In this document: piece after piece, positions 6,670 through 7,570 of the stretch
How the letters are laid out: each line of letters opens with the position of its first letter
Numbering within the stretch: the first letter of the stretch is position 1
Translations under genes and position numbers: made by a program
Source of the DNA: Deltaproteobacteria bacterium
GTDB lineage: Bacteria > Myxococcota_A > Polyangia > Haliangiales > Haliangiaceae
Direction: 5' to 3'
Length of the DNA stretch: 7,570 nucleotides
Assembly (NCBI GenBank): GCA_013696695.1
Contig: JACCYD010001198.1
Span: 1-7,570 of the forward strand
Notes under the pieces: model-generated
What the model was told of the DNA's origin: nothing
What the model saw: only the letters and a program-made list of their open reading frames with translations
Database searches by the model: none

Positions 6670-7413
6670 ATGAAGACCGCACTGATGATTTCTGCTTTTG
6701 CTGTATCCCTCAATGCTTGCGCGATCGACGAGGTCGGTGTCGAGCTCGACGAGGTGCCCGCTGATTCCGATTCGGACGGCCCGCATCACGAGAAGCTGGC
6801 GGCCAATGGCATGTCGTCCGACATGATGCTCCTGACCACCATCCCGGTCGCGAAGCTCACCAACGCGTATGCGGACACGATGGCGTCCACGCCGGAAGGC
6901 CGCCACGTCCTGCAGTACCTCGTCGGTTGCGCCCTCGCGTCCGGCGCGACCCAGGTCGCGAGCTACACGAGCGGCGGCGTTCAATACACGATGACCATCC
7001 CCGGCTCGATCGGTCTGTACACCGGTTGGAAGTCGTTGGCTCCGTCGCTGACGTCTCAGCGCCTGATCAGCAGCTGCATGCTGTCGCGGATGAACGAGTC
7101 CGGCGCGTCGCTGACGATCTCGATCCGCGGCACGTCGTATCCGATGGACGCCGGCGAGACCACCAGCCACACCATCCAGGAGGGCGCGTTCTTCGGCAAC
7201 GTGTTCGCCGGCTCGGACAACTACTGGGGCGCATGCGATGCAGCACCCGCGACCGCCACGTCGCGGCAGTGCGCGCAGAACGGCCACTGCGGCGTGGTGA
7301 CCTGGGCCGGCGCCTGCTCGACGGCGTGCACGGGCAGCAGCACGCTGTCGTGCACCGCGAACGGCATCACCTGGCCGACCGCGACCGTGTATCTCAACGC
7401 AGCCGACTTCTAA
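6670..7413 (+). CDS. Small Cys-rich predicted lipoprotein, function unknown
   Basis: The 247-residue protein begins MKTALMISAFAVSLNAC, a short signal peptide with a lipobox-like LNAC and lipid-accepting Cys17 (Asn at -2 is tolerated but not typical; Ala at +2 suggests outer-membrane sorting). An acidic spacer (about 20-40) follows. The mature part has eight further Cys (87, 136, 189, 201, 207, 216, 220, 228), six of them in the last 60 residues, suggesting up to four disulfides and an extracytoplasmic location. Segments such as GRHVLQYLVGCALASG, PGSIGLYTGWK, SSCMLSRMN and EGAFFGNVF resemble a group of myxobacterial hypothetical secreted proteins I recall, but I know no function or family name. 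No catalytic motif is evident. It has its own strong Shine-Dalgarno sequence and leader stem-loop, so it is likely expressed separately from its neighbours. It converges with the gene at the right edge, with only 15 bp between the stop codons. Confidence 0.85.
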   Translation: MKTALMISAFAVSLNACAIDEVGVELDEVPADSDSDGPHHEKLAANGMSSDMMLLTTIPVAKLTNAYADTMASTPEGRHVLQYLVGCALASGATQVASYTSGGVQYTMTIPGSIGLYTGWKSLAPSLTSQRLISSCMLSRMNESGASLTISIRGTSYPMDAGETTSHTIQEGAFFGNVFAGSDNYWGACDAAPATATSRQCAQNGHCGVVTWAGACSTACTGSSTLSCTANGITWPTATVYLNAADF

Positions 7414-7428
7414 GCCGGATCGTTACGG

Positions 7429-7570
7429 CTACTGCTGGTCGAGCAAGTACACCATCAAGTAGCCCTCGGCCGTACGGCGAGGACCGGGTGCACCGGACAT
7501 CAGGCGGAAGTCAGCGGCGAGCTGGCGCCGCTGATAGCTGCGATACAGCGAGATCGGATCGATCTCGTGC
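7429..7570 (-). CDS. C-terminal end of an unidentified protein (5' part outside window)
   Basis: Reading leftwards from the right edge, one frame stays open for 46 codons to a TAG at 7431-7429. It encodes HEIDPISLYRSYQ near the edge and ends GYLMVYLLDQQ. G/C-rich third positions, normal amino-acid composition and tight convergent placement against the lipoprotein gene support real coding. I do not recognise the family, and 46 residues are too few to assign a role. The short length and missing start limit confidence. Confidence 0.6.
   Translation of the reverse strand, partial: HEIDPISLYRSYQRRQLAADFRLMSGAPGPRRTAEGYLMVYLLDQQ

Noticed and set aside
6364..7287. Open frame of about 300 codons on the minus strand
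   Set aside because: It is antisense to the Cys-rich lipoprotein gene, including its Shine-Dalgarno site, and has Arg-rich non-protein-like composition.
7413..7430. Possible bidirectional terminator (AGCCG / CGGCT, 5 bp stem, 8 nt loop) between convergent genes
   Set aside because: The stem is only 5 bp, overlaps both stop codons, and there is no T-run on either side; it could easily be chance.

Overview
The window looks like chromosomal DNA from a GC-rich member of the Myxococcota (myxobacteria and relatives). The evidence is strong G/C bias at third codon positions, two eukaryote-like Ser/Thr protein kinases side by side, two predicted lipoproteins (one very large with a CGxGT-type Cys-rich neck, one small and Cys-rich), and a membrane-anchored TPR protein of a kind often found around kinases in this phylum. 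The phylum is an inference from gene content; no rRNA or other phylogenetic marker is present. No tRNA, rRNA, CRISPR array, insertion sequence or integrase was seen.

Left part, minus strand (1-5328): three genes read right to left in tight succession. They are a 948-residue predicted outer-membrane lipoprotein (2482-5328), then after about 30 bp a complete 552-residue Ser/Thr kinase (793-2451), then after 3 bp a second kinase (1-789) that runs off the left edge inside its N-lobe. The spacing suggests one transcript. The lipoprotein has a Cys-rich neck, PPC-like beta-sandwich regions, an Asp-rich calcium-binding-like loop and a C-terminal nidogen-like module, all compatible with a surface or adhesive role. 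The first kinase has all the catalytic residues, a Pro-rich linker and a C-terminal domain I do not recognise. The second carries a Gln/His/Pro/Met-rich segment of about 150 residues in front of its catalytic domain.

Middle (5329-5432): a GC-rich divergent intergenic region of 104 bp, containing a small perfect hairpin directly before the rightward gene.

Right part, plus strand (5433-7413): three genes. They are a single-pass membrane protein with a charged linker and C-terminal TPR-like region, a small helical protein resembling the uncharacterised DUF6918 family, and a small Cys-rich predicted lipoprotein preceded by a stem-loop and a perfect Shine-Dalgarno sequence. At the right edge, the last 46 codons of another minus-strand gene (7429-7570) converge on it.

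No clearly new biological system is evident. The most interesting unit is the putative operon joining a large surface lipoprotein to two dissimilar cytosolic kinases, the second of which starts in the same reading frame 3 bp after the stop of the first, with no visible ribosome-binding site.
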